From JANMDU01 sp043777675 (GTDB lineage: Bacteria > Pseudomonadota > Gammaproteobacteria > Burkholderiales > Burkholderiaceae_C): a DNA stretch of 64,000 bases. Positions 52,635-60,410 of the stretch are shown in pieces. The stretch covers positions 1 to 64,000 of the forward strand of contig JAYWHR010000031.1 in NCBI GenBank assembly GCA_043777675.1, written 5' to 3'. Position 1 is the first letter of the stretch. Every line of letters starts with the position of its first letter. The notes under the pieces were generated by a model that searched no databases, was not told the DNA's origin, and worked only from the letters and a program-made list of their open reading frames with translations. A program made the position numbers and the translations under genes.

Positions 52635-53003
52635 ATGCCAATTTACGCCTACAAATGCTCCGAATGCGGCCACGCCAAAGACGCGCTGCAAAAAATCTCT
52701 GACGATCCGCTCACCATCTGCCCCGCCTGTGGTGCAGCGGCATTCTCCAAGCAAGTGACTGCGGCTGGCTTTCAGCTCAAGGGAGCCGGCTGGTATGTGA
52801 CGGATTTCCGCGCCGGTGGCGATGGGGCGAACAGTGGTGTGGGCAAGGCCGCAGAAGCACCAAAAACTGATACACCCGCTGCCGCTCCAGCAACGCCTAC
52901 CGCCGCAGCTCCAGCAGCCAGCCCGCCACCTGCGCCGGCTCCTGCTGCTCCAGCACCTGCACCTGTTGCTACAAAATCCGTAGCATCGCCGGCAGCGTCT
53001 TAG
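52635..53003 (+). CDS. FmdB family zinc ribbon protein
   Basis: 122 residues. MPIYAYKCSECGHAKDALQKI with CPACG twenty residues later forms the FmdB four-Cys zinc ribbon. A low-complexity Ala/Pro tail (about 70-122) completes the protein. The function is unknown, possibly regulatory. The final codons run through GCTACAAAATCCGTAGC and GCCGGC, which look like a partial dispersed repeat copy. Confidence 0.9.
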   Translation: MPIYAYKCSECGHAKDALQKISDDPLTICPACGAAAFSKQVTAAGFQLKGAGWYVTDFRAGGDGANSGVGKAAEAPKTDTPAAAPATPTAAAPAASPPPAPAPAAPAPAPVATKSVASPAAS

Positions 53004-53031
53004 CCGGCAAATCGCTCAAAAAGCTTCAAGA

Positions 53032-53667
53032 ATGATGAAATCTATTCGCAAATGGCTGCTCGCGGGTTTGCTCGTGCTCGTGCCGGTCATGGTTACGCTG
53101 TGGGTGTTGGAGTGGATCGTCTCTAGCCTCGACAAAACACTGCGAATTCTTCCCGGCGATTGGCATCCCGATAAGTTGCTTGGCTTTCACATTCCCGGCT
53201 TTGGCGTGCTGCTGGCTTTTGCGATTTTGCTGGTTGTGGGCGCGGCAGCTAGTAATTTCCTCGGGCGCAAGCTCATGCTTTGGTGGGATGCGCTGCTCAA
53301 TCGCATTCCTGTGGTGCGCTCGATTTACTCCAGCGTCAAGCAAGTCTCAGATACTCTGTTCTCCGACGGTGGCAATGCTTTTCGCACTGCGGTGCTCGTG
53401 CAGTGGCCGCGTGAGAATGTGTGGACCATCGCATTCGTCACCGGCACGCCCGTGGGCGAAGTGGCTGCGCATTTAAAAAACGGTAGCGACGATGAATACG
53501 TGAGCGTCTATGTGCCCACCACGCCCAACCCCACGGGCGGCTATTTTGTGTTGCTCAAAAAGAGCGATTGCATTGAACTGAAGATGAGCGTGGATGAAGC
53601 GCTTAAATATATCGTCTCGATGGGTGTCGTTGTGCCTGGTGGCACAGCTAGCTTACCCACAAAGTGA
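53032..53667 (+). CDS. DUF502 family membrane protein
   Basis: 211 residues. Two membrane helices (LLAGLLVLVPVMVTLWVL and FGVLLAFAILLVVGAAASN) flank a short loop, and the soluble part carries IPVVRSIYSSVKQVSDTLFS and SVYVPTTPNPTGGYFVLL, diagnostic for DUF502. The fmdB-DUF502-aspS order is common in betaproteobacteria. The function is unknown. Confidence 0.92.
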   Translation: MMKSIRKWLLAGLLVLVPVMVTLWVLEWIVSSLDKTLRILPGDWHPDKLLGFHIPGFGVLLAFAILLVVGAAASNFLGRKLMLWWDALLNRIPVVRSIYSSVKQVSDTLFSDGGNAFRTAVLVQWPRENVWTIAFVTGTPVGEVAAHLKNGSDDEYVSVYVPTTPNPTGGYFVLLKKSDCIELKMSVDEALKYIVSMGVVVPGGTASLPTK

Positions 53668-53687
53668 ATTTAGAAAGAGAAATCCCC

Positions 53688-55523
53688 ATGTCAGCAGTTA
53701 CCTCCATGCGCTCCAGCTACGCTGGCCTTGTCACACAAGCGCATCTCGGCCAAAACGTCACCCTCTGCGGCTGGGTCAATCGCCGGCGAGATCATGGCGG
53801 CGTGATCTTCATCGATCTGCGCGACCGCGAAGGCGCGGTGCAAATCGTGTGCGATCCAGATCGCGCCGAGACATTCAAAGCAGCCGAGAGCGTGCGCAAT
53901 GAGTTTTGCATTCAGATCAAAGGCCTCGTGCGCGCTCGCCCCGCTGGCACAACGAATGACAACATCAAAAGCGGCAGAATAGAAATTTTGTGCCATGAGC
54001 TCACCGTGCTCAATGCATCGGTCACGCCGCCTTTCCAGCTTGATGACGATAACCTCTCCGAGACCACGCGCCTGACGCATCGCGTGCTTGATCTGCGTCG
54101 CCCCTACATGCAAAATAATTTGATGCTGCGCTATAAAGTGGCGATGGCTGTGCGCAATTATTTGGATACCGCTGGCTTCATCGACATTGAAACGCCGATG
54201 CTCACCAAATCCACGCCTGAAGGCGCGCGCGATTACCTCGTGCCCAGCCGTGTGCATGATGGCCATTTCTTCGCACTGCCGCAATCGCCTCAGCTCTTCA
54301 AGCAATTGCTTATGGTGGCTGGCTACGACCGCTATTACCAGATCACCAAATGCTTCCGCGACGAAGATTTGCGCGCGGATCGCCAGCCTGAATTCACGCA
54401 AATTGATATCGAAACTTCCTTTCTCACCGAGCAAGAAATCCGCGACATGTTTCAAGGCATGATGGTGCAGGTTTTCAAGCAAACCATGAGTGTGGATTTA
54501 GGCGAATTTCCGGTGATGAAATATGCCGATGCGATGCACAAATACGGCTCAGACAAGCCCGATCTGCGCGTGATGCTCGAATTGACTGAGCTCACCGACG
54601 TGATGAAGGATGTGGATTTCAAAGTGTTTTCTGGCGCAGCCAACATGAAAAATGGCCGCGTCGTGGCGCTTTGCGTGCCTGGCGGTGGCGTCGAACATGG
54701 TGGCTTCTCACGCAAAGAGATCGACGACTTTACCGATTTCGTAAAAATCTACGGCGCAAAAGGCTTGGCTTGGATCAAAGTTGCTGACGTTGCCAAAGGC
54801 CGTGATGGCTTGCAGTCGCCGATTGTGAAAAACATTCACGATGCAGCGATTGCTGAAGTTCTGAAGCGCACTGGCGCGAAGAACGGCGACATTCTTTTCT
54901 TTGGCGCAGACACTTCAAAAATTGTCAACGACGCCATCGGCGCTTTGCGAATCAAAATTGGCCATGGCGAATTCGGCAAAAAGAGTGGTCTATTTGTTGA
55001 TCGGTGGGCACCGCTTTGGGTGGTGGATTTCCCCATGTTTGAGTTCGACGAAGAAAACCAGCGTTACACCGCTGTGCATCACCCCTTCACCGCGCCAAAA
55101 GACGGCCATGAAGACTGGATGGTTACCGCGCCAGAGAAGTGCATCGCCAAAGGCTACGACATGGTGTTGAATGGCTGGGAAATCGGCGGCGGCTCGGTGC
55201 GTATCCACAAAGCGGATGTGCAAGCCAAAGTGTTTGATGCTTTGAAGATCAGCCCGGAAGAGCAGCAAATCAAATTCGGCTTCTTGCTCGATGCCCTGCA
55301 ATACGGCGCCCCCCCGCATGGCGGCTTGGCCTTCGGCTTGGATCGCATCGTCACGCTGATGACCAAAGCCGAATCCATCCGCGATGTGATCGCCTTCCCC
55401 AAAACGCAACGCGCTCAATGCTTGCTCACGCAAGCGCCATCGTTGGTGGACGAAAAACAGTTGCGCGAGCTGCATATCAAACTGCGCACGCCGGCAGTGG
55501 CAGTGGCTACGACTACGGCTTAA
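53688..55523 (+). CDS. aspS: Aspartyl-tRNA synthetase
   Basis: 611 residues from ATG 53688; a start at 53706 (MRSSYAGLV) is also plausible. Class II synthetase: N-terminal OB-fold anticodon domain (VTLCGWVNRRRDHGGVIFIDLRDREG), then motif 1, motif 2 near QITKCFRDEDLRADRQPEFT, the bacterial GAD insertion domain, and motif 3 GGLAFGLDRIVTLM. Full length. A terminator follows. Confidence 0.98.
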   Translation: MSAVTSMRSSYAGLVTQAHLGQNVTLCGWVNRRRDHGGVIFIDLRDREGAVQIVCDPDRAETFKAAESVRNEFCIQIKGLVRARPAGTTNDNIKSGRIEILCHELTVLNASVTPPFQLDDDNLSETTRLTHRVLDLRRPYMQNNLMLRYKVAMAVRNYLDTAGFIDIETPMLTKSTPEGARDYLVPSRVHDGHFFALPQSPQLFKQLLMVAGYDRYYQITKCFRDEDLRADRQPEFTQIDIETSFLTEQEIRDMFQGMMVQVFKQTMSVDLGEFPVMKYADAMHKYGSDKPDLRVMLELTELTDVMKDVDFKVFSGAANMKNGRVVALCVPGGGVEHGGFSRKEIDDFTDFVKIYGAKGLAWIKVADVAKGRDGLQSPIVKNIHDAAIAEVLKRTGAKNGDILFFGADTSKIVNDAIGALRIKIGHGEFGKKSGLFVDRWAPLWVVDFPMFEFDEENQRYTAVHHPFTAPKDGHEDWMVTAPEKCIAKGYDMVLNGWEIGGGSVRIHKADVQAKVFDALKISPEEQQIKFGFLLDALQYGAPPHGGLAFGLDRIVTLMTKAESIRDVIAFPKTQRAQCLLTQAPSLVDEKQLRELHIKLRTPAVAVATTTA

Positions 55524-55544
55524 AAGTCAGACACTACCTCCATC

Positions 55545-55577
55545 AAAGGGCGCTCATGAGAGCGCCCTTTTTTTGTC
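55545..55577 (+). terminator. Rho-independent terminator after aspS
   Basis: AAAGGGCGCTC / GAGCGCCCTTT stem, ATGA loop and a run of seven T. It may also end marC transcription on the other strand, since marC stops at 55582. Confidence 0.93.
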
Positions 55578-55581
55578 TGTT

Positions 55582-56208
55582 TCATCTGCCCAGTGCGGGA
55601 AACAGCTTCATCAAGCCATCGGCCATTACCTCCACCGCGAGCGCGGCAAGGATCAGCCCCATCAGGCGGGTCATGACGTTGATGCCGGTTTTGCCGAGCA
55701 CTCGCGCAATCGGTTGCGCGAGTGAAAGACAGGCGAATGTAGCCAGAGCGATAACCACGCCATAACCCACCAGCGTGCCGAGTTGCAAAAAGGTCTTGGC
55801 TTTTTCGGCGTAAATCACGACGGTGGACATCGTGGCTGGCCCCGTGAGCAAGGGTATGGTCAGTGGCACCACAGCGATGCTGGTGCGAGCGGCCATCTCG
55901 GCTTCGTTCATATCAACTTGCGCGGATTTGGCTTCGGCGGGCTGAGCATTGAGCATGGCCAGCGAGGAAGTGAGTAGCAGCATGCCGCCACCGACCTGGA
56001 AGCTGGCCAGCGTGATGCCGAAAAACTCCAAAAGCTTCAAGCCGAGCAATGCAGACAATGCGATCACCACAAAGGTGCTGAAGCTGGCCACAAGAATCGT
56101 GCGCTTTCTCTGCTCGCGCGAGAAGTCTTGTGTGTAGTGAATGAAAAAAGGAATGCAGGCCAGCGGGTTGACGATGGCTAGCAGGGTGACGAGGGCTTTG
56201 GTGTCCAT
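55582..56208 (-). CDS. MarC family integral membrane protein
   Basis: 208 residues with six membrane helices. The start TLLAIVNPLACIPFFIHYTQDFS and AVVPLTIPLLTGPATMSTVVIY are the MarC/NAAT signature. The family was once linked to multiple antibiotic resistance but is now of unknown transport role. It is monocistronic. Confidence 0.9.
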   Translation of the reverse strand: MDTKALVTLLAIVNPLACIPFFIHYTQDFSREQRKRTILVASFSTFVVIALSALLGLKLLEFFGITLASFQVGGGMLLLTSSLAMLNAQPAEAKSAQVDMNEAEMAARTSIAVVPLTIPLLTGPATMSTVVIYAEKAKTFLQLGTLVGYGVVIALATFACLSLAQPIARVLGKTGINVMTRLMGLILAALAVEVMADGLMKLFPALGR

Positions 56209-56240
56209 TTTTTGGGTCTTTTATCAGTGTTTTAGTGCTC

Positions 56241-56284
56241 TAGCCGGCATGTATATTGCGTAACCTGCTATTATATTCATAGCT
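56241..56284 (+). repeat. Dispersed ~45-bp repeat, copy 18 (intergenic)
   Basis: TAGCCGGCATGTATATTGCG is followed by TAACCTGCTATTATATTCAT and AGC. It lies between marC and an SDR gene. Confidence 0.9.
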
Positions 56285-56313
56285 AATCGCATTCAAACAT
56301 CGTGGATCAAAAC

Positions 56314-57060
56314 TCATCTGCCGCCCGTCACATCGACTATCGAGCCGGTGGTGTAGCTACTCTCTTCAGACAGCAGCCACAAAATAGCTTGCGCCACTTC
56401 CTGCGCAGAGCCCGCACGTTGCATCGGCACATGCACGGCCATGCGCGCTGCGCGATCTGGCTCGCCGCCGCTGGCATGAATATCCGTCTCGATGATGCCG
56501 GGGCGCACGGCGTTGACGCGGATGCCCTCCGTCGCCACTTCTTTAGCCAGCCCCATGGTGAAAGTGTCAATAGCCGCTTTGCTTGCTGCGTAATCAACAT
56601 ATTGACTCGGCGAGCCGATGCGGGCGGCGGCGCTAGATACATTTACAATCGCGCCGCCTGAGCCATTGTGCTTCGTGCTCATGCGACGCACTGCTTGGCG
56701 CGCGCAGACGAAACTGCTGGTGATGTTCGTCGCCCACATGCGTGTGAGGCGATCAACGTTCATCTCATCGACGCGTTGCGCCACATCCACCACGCCCGCA
56801 TTGTTCACCAAGCCTTCCAAGCGCCCCATCTTGGCATCGACGGTTTCAAACAAACGCAACACTTCTGCCTCCTTGCTCACATCTGCTTGTATGGCAATCG
56901 CCACGCCGCCCGCACTGCGAATGTGTCGCACCACGCCATCCGCAGCGAGAGAGTTGGCGGCGTAATTGACCGCCACTTGCCAGCCTTGGCTTGCAGCAAG
57001 AATGGCCGTAGCAGCGCCAATGCCGCGAGAAGCGCCAGTGATCAGAAGAGTTTTTGGCAT
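56314..57060 (-). CDS. SDR-family oxidoreductase
   Basis: 248 residues. Cofactor motif GASRGIGAATA near residue 9, NNAG near 87, catalytic Ser (VSSAAARIGSPSQYV) and YAASKAAID near 157. FRSAGG and the N-terminal VNYAANS pattern fit YgfF/FabG-like NADP enzymes. The substrate is unknown. It runs opposite to the HCCA isomerase-like gene, 71 nt away. Confidence 0.88.
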   Translation of the reverse strand: MPKTLLITGASRGIGAATAILAASQGWQVAVNYAANSLAADGVVRHIRSAGGVAIAIQADVSKEAEVLRLFETVDAKMGRLEGLVNNAGVVDVAQRVDEMNVDRLTRMWATNITSSFVCARQAVRRMSTKHNGSGGAIVNVSSAAARIGSPSQYVDYAASKAAIDTFTMGLAKEVATEGIRVNAVRPGIIETDIHASGGEPDRAARMAVHVPMQRAGSAQEVAQAILWLLSEESSYTTGSIVDVTGGR

Positions 57061-57131
57061 AGTGGGATCTGCAGGATTGAGAATATATCGGTACAGTCAC
57101 TGACTCTAACAAAACTATTTGAGGATGACTT

Positions 57132-57731
57132 GTGAGTAAAACCGTTGATTATTATTTCGCACCCCAATCTCCGTGGACTTATCTTGGCCACGAACGCTTT
57201 GCCGCCATGAGCGAGAAAGCCGGTGCGACAGTGCGGGTCCTACCTGTGGATTTAGGGCGCGTGTTCCCCGTCTCTGGCGGGCTACCGCTACCCAAGCGCG
57301 CACCGCAGCGTCAGGCGTATCGCCTGCAAGAATTAGGGCGGTTTAGCAACCATTTGCGATTGCCCATGAATATCCAGCCTAAATATTTTCCGGTGAGTGG
57401 CGATGATGCGGCTAAGCTGATCATCGCTGTCGATTTGCACGATGGCGCTGCACAAGCGATGCGCATGGCTGGTGCAATTTTGACGGCGTGCTGGGCGCAG
57501 GAGCGCAATATTGCTTCTGAGGTGACTTTGACTGAGATCCTTCAAGCGCTCAGCTTGCCTGCAGAGCGTATTGAGCAAGCACACAACCAAGCCACGCAAG
57601 AGCGCTACGACATAGATACCCAGCGAGCGATAGAAATCGGTGTGTTTGGTGCGCCCACTTATGTGGTGGATGGTGAAATGTTTTGGGGACAGGATCGTTT
57701 GGATTTTGTCGAACGCAAATTAATGACTTAA
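57132..57731 (+). CDS. 2-Hydroxychromene-2-carboxylate isomerase-like protein (DsbA fold)
   Basis: 199 residues from a GTG start. The thioredoxin-like kappa GST fold has YYFAPQSPWTYLGHERFAAM at the start, with a Ser in the active position, and FGAPTYVVDGEMFWGQDRLDFVE at the end. HCCA isomerases act in naphthalene degradation with glutathione; many homologues have unknown substrates. It is 11 nt before the dienelactone hydrolase gene, suggesting a shared aromatic or xenobiotic role. Confidence 0.85.
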   Translation: MSKTVDYYFAPQSPWTYLGHERFAAMSEKAGATVRVLPVDLGRVFPVSGGLPLPKRAPQRQAYRLQELGRFSNHLRLPMNIQPKYFPVSGDDAAKLIIAVDLHDGAAQAMRMAGAILTACWAQERNIASEVTLTEILQALSLPAERIEQAHNQATQERYDIDTQRAIEIGVFGAPTYVVDGEMFWGQDRLDFVERKLMT

Positions 57732-57742
57732 GGAGCCATGCG

Positions 57743-58444
57743 ATGGCACAGATGATTCACTTAACCAGCGCCGATGGTGCGCAAATCGCCGCTTACGAGG
57801 CCACACCAACTGACACGCCTTTGGGCGCTGTTGTCGTATTGCAAGAAATTTTCGGCTTGAACAGCCATATCAAAAGCGTCGCTGATGGCTATGCGCAAGC
57901 CGGCTATTACGTGATCGCGCCCGCCATGTTTCATCGCGTGGCCGCTGGCACGGAGCTGGGCTACACGAGCGCGGACATGACGCAAGGCATGGCGCTCAAA
58001 GCTGCAGCTGAAGGCTTGTTGCCGCTGCTGCTCGGCGATGTGCAAGCCGCCATTGATCATGCTGCCCGCGCAGGCAAAGCGGCAGGCGCACCCAAAAGCC
58101 TCAAAGTCGGCGTGGTGGGCTATTGCTGGGGCGGCCTGATGAGCTGGCGCGCCGCGCAACGCTTACAAGGCGTATCAGCCAGCGCGCCCTACTATGGTGG
58201 CGGCATGACCAAAGAGCTTGATCTGCCCCTGCAATGCCCCACCATCGCGCATCTGTCAGACAACGATGACTACGTGCCGATGGATGGCGTAGCCGAGCTG
58301 CAAAAAGCGTATCCGCAAGCCACCGTTTATATCTATCCCGCCAAGCACGGCTTCAACTGCGACGAGCGCGCCTCGTATGACGCGCCGAGCGCCACCCTCG
58401 CGCGTGACCGCACACTGGCTTTCTTCGCGCAGCATTTGGCTTGA
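57743..58444 (+). CDS. Dienelactone hydrolase family protein
   Basis: 233 residues from ATG 57743, with an AAGGAG site 7 nt upstream. Alpha/beta hydrolase with the nucleophile Cys in VGYCWGG near residue 122, DNDDYVP (Asp) near 173 and PAKHGF (His) near 203, the Cys-Asp-His triad of dienelactone hydrolases. It probably forms a unit with the preceding isomerase-like gene. Confidence 0.9.
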   Translation: MAQMIHLTSADGAQIAAYEATPTDTPLGAVVVLQEIFGLNSHIKSVADGYAQAGYYVIAPAMFHRVAAGTELGYTSADMTQGMALKAAAEGLLPLLLGDVQAAIDHAARAGKAAGAPKSLKVGVVGYCWGGLMSWRAAQRLQGVSASAPYYGGGMTKELDLPLQCPTIAHLSDNDDYVPMDGVAELQKAYPQATVYIYPAKHGFNCDERASYDAPSATLARDRTLAFFAQHLA

Positions 58445-58454
58445 GTGCAGCGCC

Positions 58455-58491
58455 TTGACTTTTTGTAGTGCGAAGCTATACTTTGCACTAC
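58455..58491 (+). promoter_or_regulatory. Promoter and palindromic operator of the RHH/ParE pair
   Basis: TTGACT (58455) and TATACT (58477) are spaced by 16 nt, a good sigma-70 promoter. The inverted repeat GTAGTGCGAAG / CTTTGCACTAC (58465-58491) covers the -10 box. A ribbon-helix-helix antitoxin would bind there for autoregulation. Confidence 0.8.
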
Positions 58492-58512
58492 AACGTCATT
58501 TTTGTGCAAATC

Positions 58513-58806
58513 ATGAGCATTGCGTCCGCCACAGTCCCCATGTCGATCAGGCTTGAAGCCAGCGCCAAGCAACGCCTGCAAGTCATTGCGTTTCGCCAAA
58601 AGCGCAGCGCCCACGCGCTAGCAACAGAGGCAATTGCTGAGCTGATTGAGAGAAAAGAACGCGAATTCGCTTGGCACGAAAGCTGTGAAGCGGCCATCAA
58701 GCATTTTGATGAAACGGGTCTGCACGCAACACATGATGAAGTCACGGCATGGATCGATTCTTGGGGCACAGCCAAAGAACTGCCAGCGCCTGAATGTCAC
58801 CCGTAA
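58513..58806 (+). CDS. Ribbon-helix-helix antitoxin
   Basis: 97 residues from ATG 58513. The N-terminus VPMSIRLEASAKQRLQVIAF is a ribbon-helix-helix domain of the CopG/ParD type. The C-terminal half (ESCEAAIKHFDETGLHATHDEV) is the toxin-neutralising tail. It is directly followed by the toxin gene after one base, with a palindromic operator upstream. Confidence 0.87.
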   Translation: MSIASATVPMSIRLEASAKQRLQVIAFRQKRSAHALATEAIAELIERKEREFAWHESCEAAIKHFDETGLHATHDEVTAWIDSWGTAKELPAPECHP

Positions 58807-58807
58807 C

Positions 58808-59104
58808 ATGCCGGCTGTAAAGTATTCGTCCCAAGCCATTGATGATCTGAAGCGACTGCACGATTTTCTCGCGAGCCAAGACCAACAAGTCGCCAAACGC
58901 GCTATCGCCGTGATCCGCGATGCGCTGCAAAAAATCGCCTTCATGCCAGAGCGCTTTCGCCCTGTCGAAGGAAAGATGTATCAGCGCGAAGCCATCATCG
59001 ACTTCGGCAGCAGCGGCTACATTGCCCGGTTCCGCCATTTGCCTAGCGGCGACATCATCATCGCCCGTATCAAGCATCAAAGAGAAGATGACTTCAAGGT
59101 TTGA
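58808..59104 (+). CDS. ParE/RelE-family toxin
   Basis: 98 residues from ATG 58808, one base after the antitoxin stop. ParE-like fold: MPAVKYSSQAIDDLKRLHDF, FMPERFRPVEGKMYQREAIIDFG, and YIARFRHLPSGDIIIARIKH. Members inhibit gyrase (ParE) or cleave mRNA (RelE); the sequence fits ParE better. The pair lies at the edge of the accessory region. Confidence 0.86.
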   Translation: MPAVKYSSQAIDDLKRLHDFLASQDQQVAKRAIAVIRDALQKIAFMPERFRPVEGKMYQREAIIDFGSSGYIARFRHLPSGDIIIARIKHQREDDFKV

Positions 59105-59173
59105 GAGAGCGTCAACCGGCTCATGCGCGCATCAAGCACATGTCGCGCACTCAAAACCAAGACTAAAAAAACC

Positions 59174-59614
59174 TTACACCGCCGATTGCGGCAGCCCAAA
59201 CACCTTGTCAAACGCCCAAGTAAAGCCCATCGCGTAAACAAAGAAAAACGCCAGCAACCCCAGATTGGCCAAAAACGCCGTGAGGAAGCTCGTGCCCAGC
59301 CAATACGCCATCACCGGCACAAGCAGCACCGTCAGCCCGCCCTCAAAACTCGCGCCATGCGCCAGCCGCCGCACGAAGCTGCGCCCCTTCACAAGTTGGC
59401 GCGATTCCCACTTTTCAAACCCAGCGTTAAAAACATAATTCCAACACAGCGCAATGCTGGACAACACGACAGCCAATAGAAAAGTGGAAGCCGGTGGTTT
59501 GTCAAAAGCCCAAGCAAGCACTGGCCCCACAAAGGCAATGGCAAACACTTCATACAAAAGAGCTTGAAGCACGCGGCGGTGGGTGGGGGTCATGCGTCTG
59601 AGCATAAACCACAT
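59174..59614 (-). CDS. PACE-family efflux transporter
   Basis: 146 residues with four membrane helices. Two repeated halves are seen: RRVLQALLYEVFAIAFVGPV and FEGGLTVLLVPVMAYWLG. The family signature W-N-Y-V-F-N-A (ALCWNYVFNAGFEKWE) is present. PACE proteins such as AceI export chlorhexidine, acriflavine and polyamines. A start at 59593 (MTPTHRRVLQ) is also possible. No regulator gene is next to it. Confidence 0.88.
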   Translation of the reverse strand: MWFMLRRMTPTHRRVLQALLYEVFAIAFVGPVLAWAFDKPPASTFLLAVVLSSIALCWNYVFNAGFEKWESRQLVKGRSFVRRLAHGASFEGGLTVLLVPVMAYWLGTSFLTAFLANLGLLAFFFVYAMGFTWAFDKVFGLPQSAV

Positions 59615-59632
59615 GCAGGCTGCGCGTTAAAC

Positions 59633-59675
59633 GACTACTAAATCCATAGCATCTTGCGCATATTTCATGCCGGCT
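59633..59675 (-). repeat. Dispersed ~45-bp repeat, copy 19 (cassette region edge)
   Basis: GACTACTAAATCCATAGCAT is followed by CTTGCGCATATTTCATGCC and GGCTA. It lies between the PACE gene and the first attC site, the only copy in the accessory region. Confidence 0.9.
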
Positions 59676-59725
59676 AGAGGTCGATTTCTCTTAAAAAGTC
59701 TCGGTTGTTCAAGGTATGCGCAAAG

Positions 59726-59783
59726 GTTTAACGTGGAAGTGAGCCGACGCCGCAGGCGGTCGGTTTTGACTGCACAGTTAAAT
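59726..59783 (-). repeat. attC site of the brnTA cassette (58 bp)
   Basis: On the minus strand R'' is ATTTAAC and R' is GTTAAAC, with a foldable middle (CCGAC ... GTCGG). R'' matches the start TTAAAT of the same cassette at 60355. It ends just after the brnA stop. Confidence 0.88.
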
Positions 59784-59786
59784 GTT

Positions 59787-60062
59787 TCACGGCGCCTTGC
59801 TCAGACGTTCCGCCATGCGTGTTTGCCAGCCAGCGCCTGTCGCTTTCCAACGGTCGATGACATCAGCAGGAAGCCTCAGAGAAAGCAGCTTGCGAGGATT
59901 GGGTGACACGGGCCGTCCCCCTTTGTTGACAAGGGCGCGCGAGAGCATTTCTTCCGTGAGTTCCGGCAGGTCCTCATACTCGCTCGTCTTCAACACATGG
60001 GCATCGACAAGAGCGAGATCAGATTTCAAGTAGCGGTGCGATGCGGACTTGTTCGCGTTCAT
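59787..60062 (-). CDS. brnA: BrnA-like antitoxin
   Basis: 91 residues. The C-terminal ribbon-helix-helix/DUF4415 part (NPRKLLSLRLPADVIDRWKATGAGWQTRM) follows a long N-terminal region (DLPELTEEMLSRALVNKGGRP) that binds the toxin. It overlaps brnT by 44 nt, a tight arrangement typical of brnTA. It would neutralise BrnT and repress the promoter. Confidence 0.92.
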   Translation of the reverse strand: MNANKSASHRYLKSDLALVDAHVLKTSEYEDLPELTEEMLSRALVNKGGRPVSPNPRKLLSLRLPADVIDRWKATGAGWQTRMAERLSKAP

Positions 60063-60294
60063 TGGCTTTCCTCATGCTGAATATGTGACGATCCGCGCCA
60101 CGCGGTGTGTACCCAATGACAACCATCCGCCGCGCCAGAAAACCGTAGCAGATGACTCGCACCTCCCCATACTCTTTTCGAATGTCTTCGACCTCAAGGG
60201 TCATGCCCTCAAAGACCATCTCAGCATCCAAAAAGTCCAAGCCCCGTTCCGCCAGCGCCTTGTCGCGTTTTACAGGATCGAAGGTGATGCGCAT
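60019..60294 (-). CDS. brnT: BrnT-like ribonuclease toxin
   Basis: 91 residues (DUF497). The start MRITFDPVKRDKALAERGLD and the later VRVICYGFLARRMVVIGYTP and DRHIFSMRKANEREQ match BrnT, a RelE-like RNase that cleaves mRNA. It is the first gene in its cassette, 61 nt from the cassette start. The -10 box is so close that the mRNA may be leaderless. Confidence 0.92.
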   Translation of the reverse strand: MRITFDPVKRDKALAERGLDFLDAEMVFEGMTLEVEDIRKEYGEVRVICYGFLARRMVVIGYTPRGADRHIFSMRKANEREQVRIAPLLEI

Positions 60295-60300
60295 GAGGTT

Positions 60301-60329
60301 ATTGTATCTACAAAAACAAAGAACTACAA
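60301..60329 (-). promoter_or_regulatory. Promoter of brnTA inside the cassette
   Basis: TTGTAG (60329-60324) and TACAAT (60306-60301) are spaced by 17 nt on the minus strand. The start codon of brnT is 6 nt after the -10 box, so transcription would begin at or near the ATG. Confidence 0.7.
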
Positions 60330-60349
60330 CCGTGATCGGTGCAAGAGAA

Positions 60350-60409
60350 ATTTAACGTTTGACTTAAGCGGACCGCCACAGGCAGGTCCGCTTAAAGGAA
60401 GGGTTAGAA
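60350..60409 (-). repeat. attC site of the thioesterase-like cassette (60 bp)
   Basis: On the minus strand R'' is TTCTAAC and R' is GTTAAAT. The inner stem TTTAAGCGGACC / GGTCCGCTTAA is strong, and TGTGGC/GCC bases form the tip. R'' matches the start TTAGAA of the same cassette. Confidence 0.92.
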
Positions 60410-60410
60410 C

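Noticed and set aside
59626..59632. GTTAAAC as an R'' end of a further, very small cassette
   Set aside because: It is complementary to the R' end of the brnTA attC, but no matching R' or stem is found within the next 100 nt on the minus strand, so a cassette cannot be supported.
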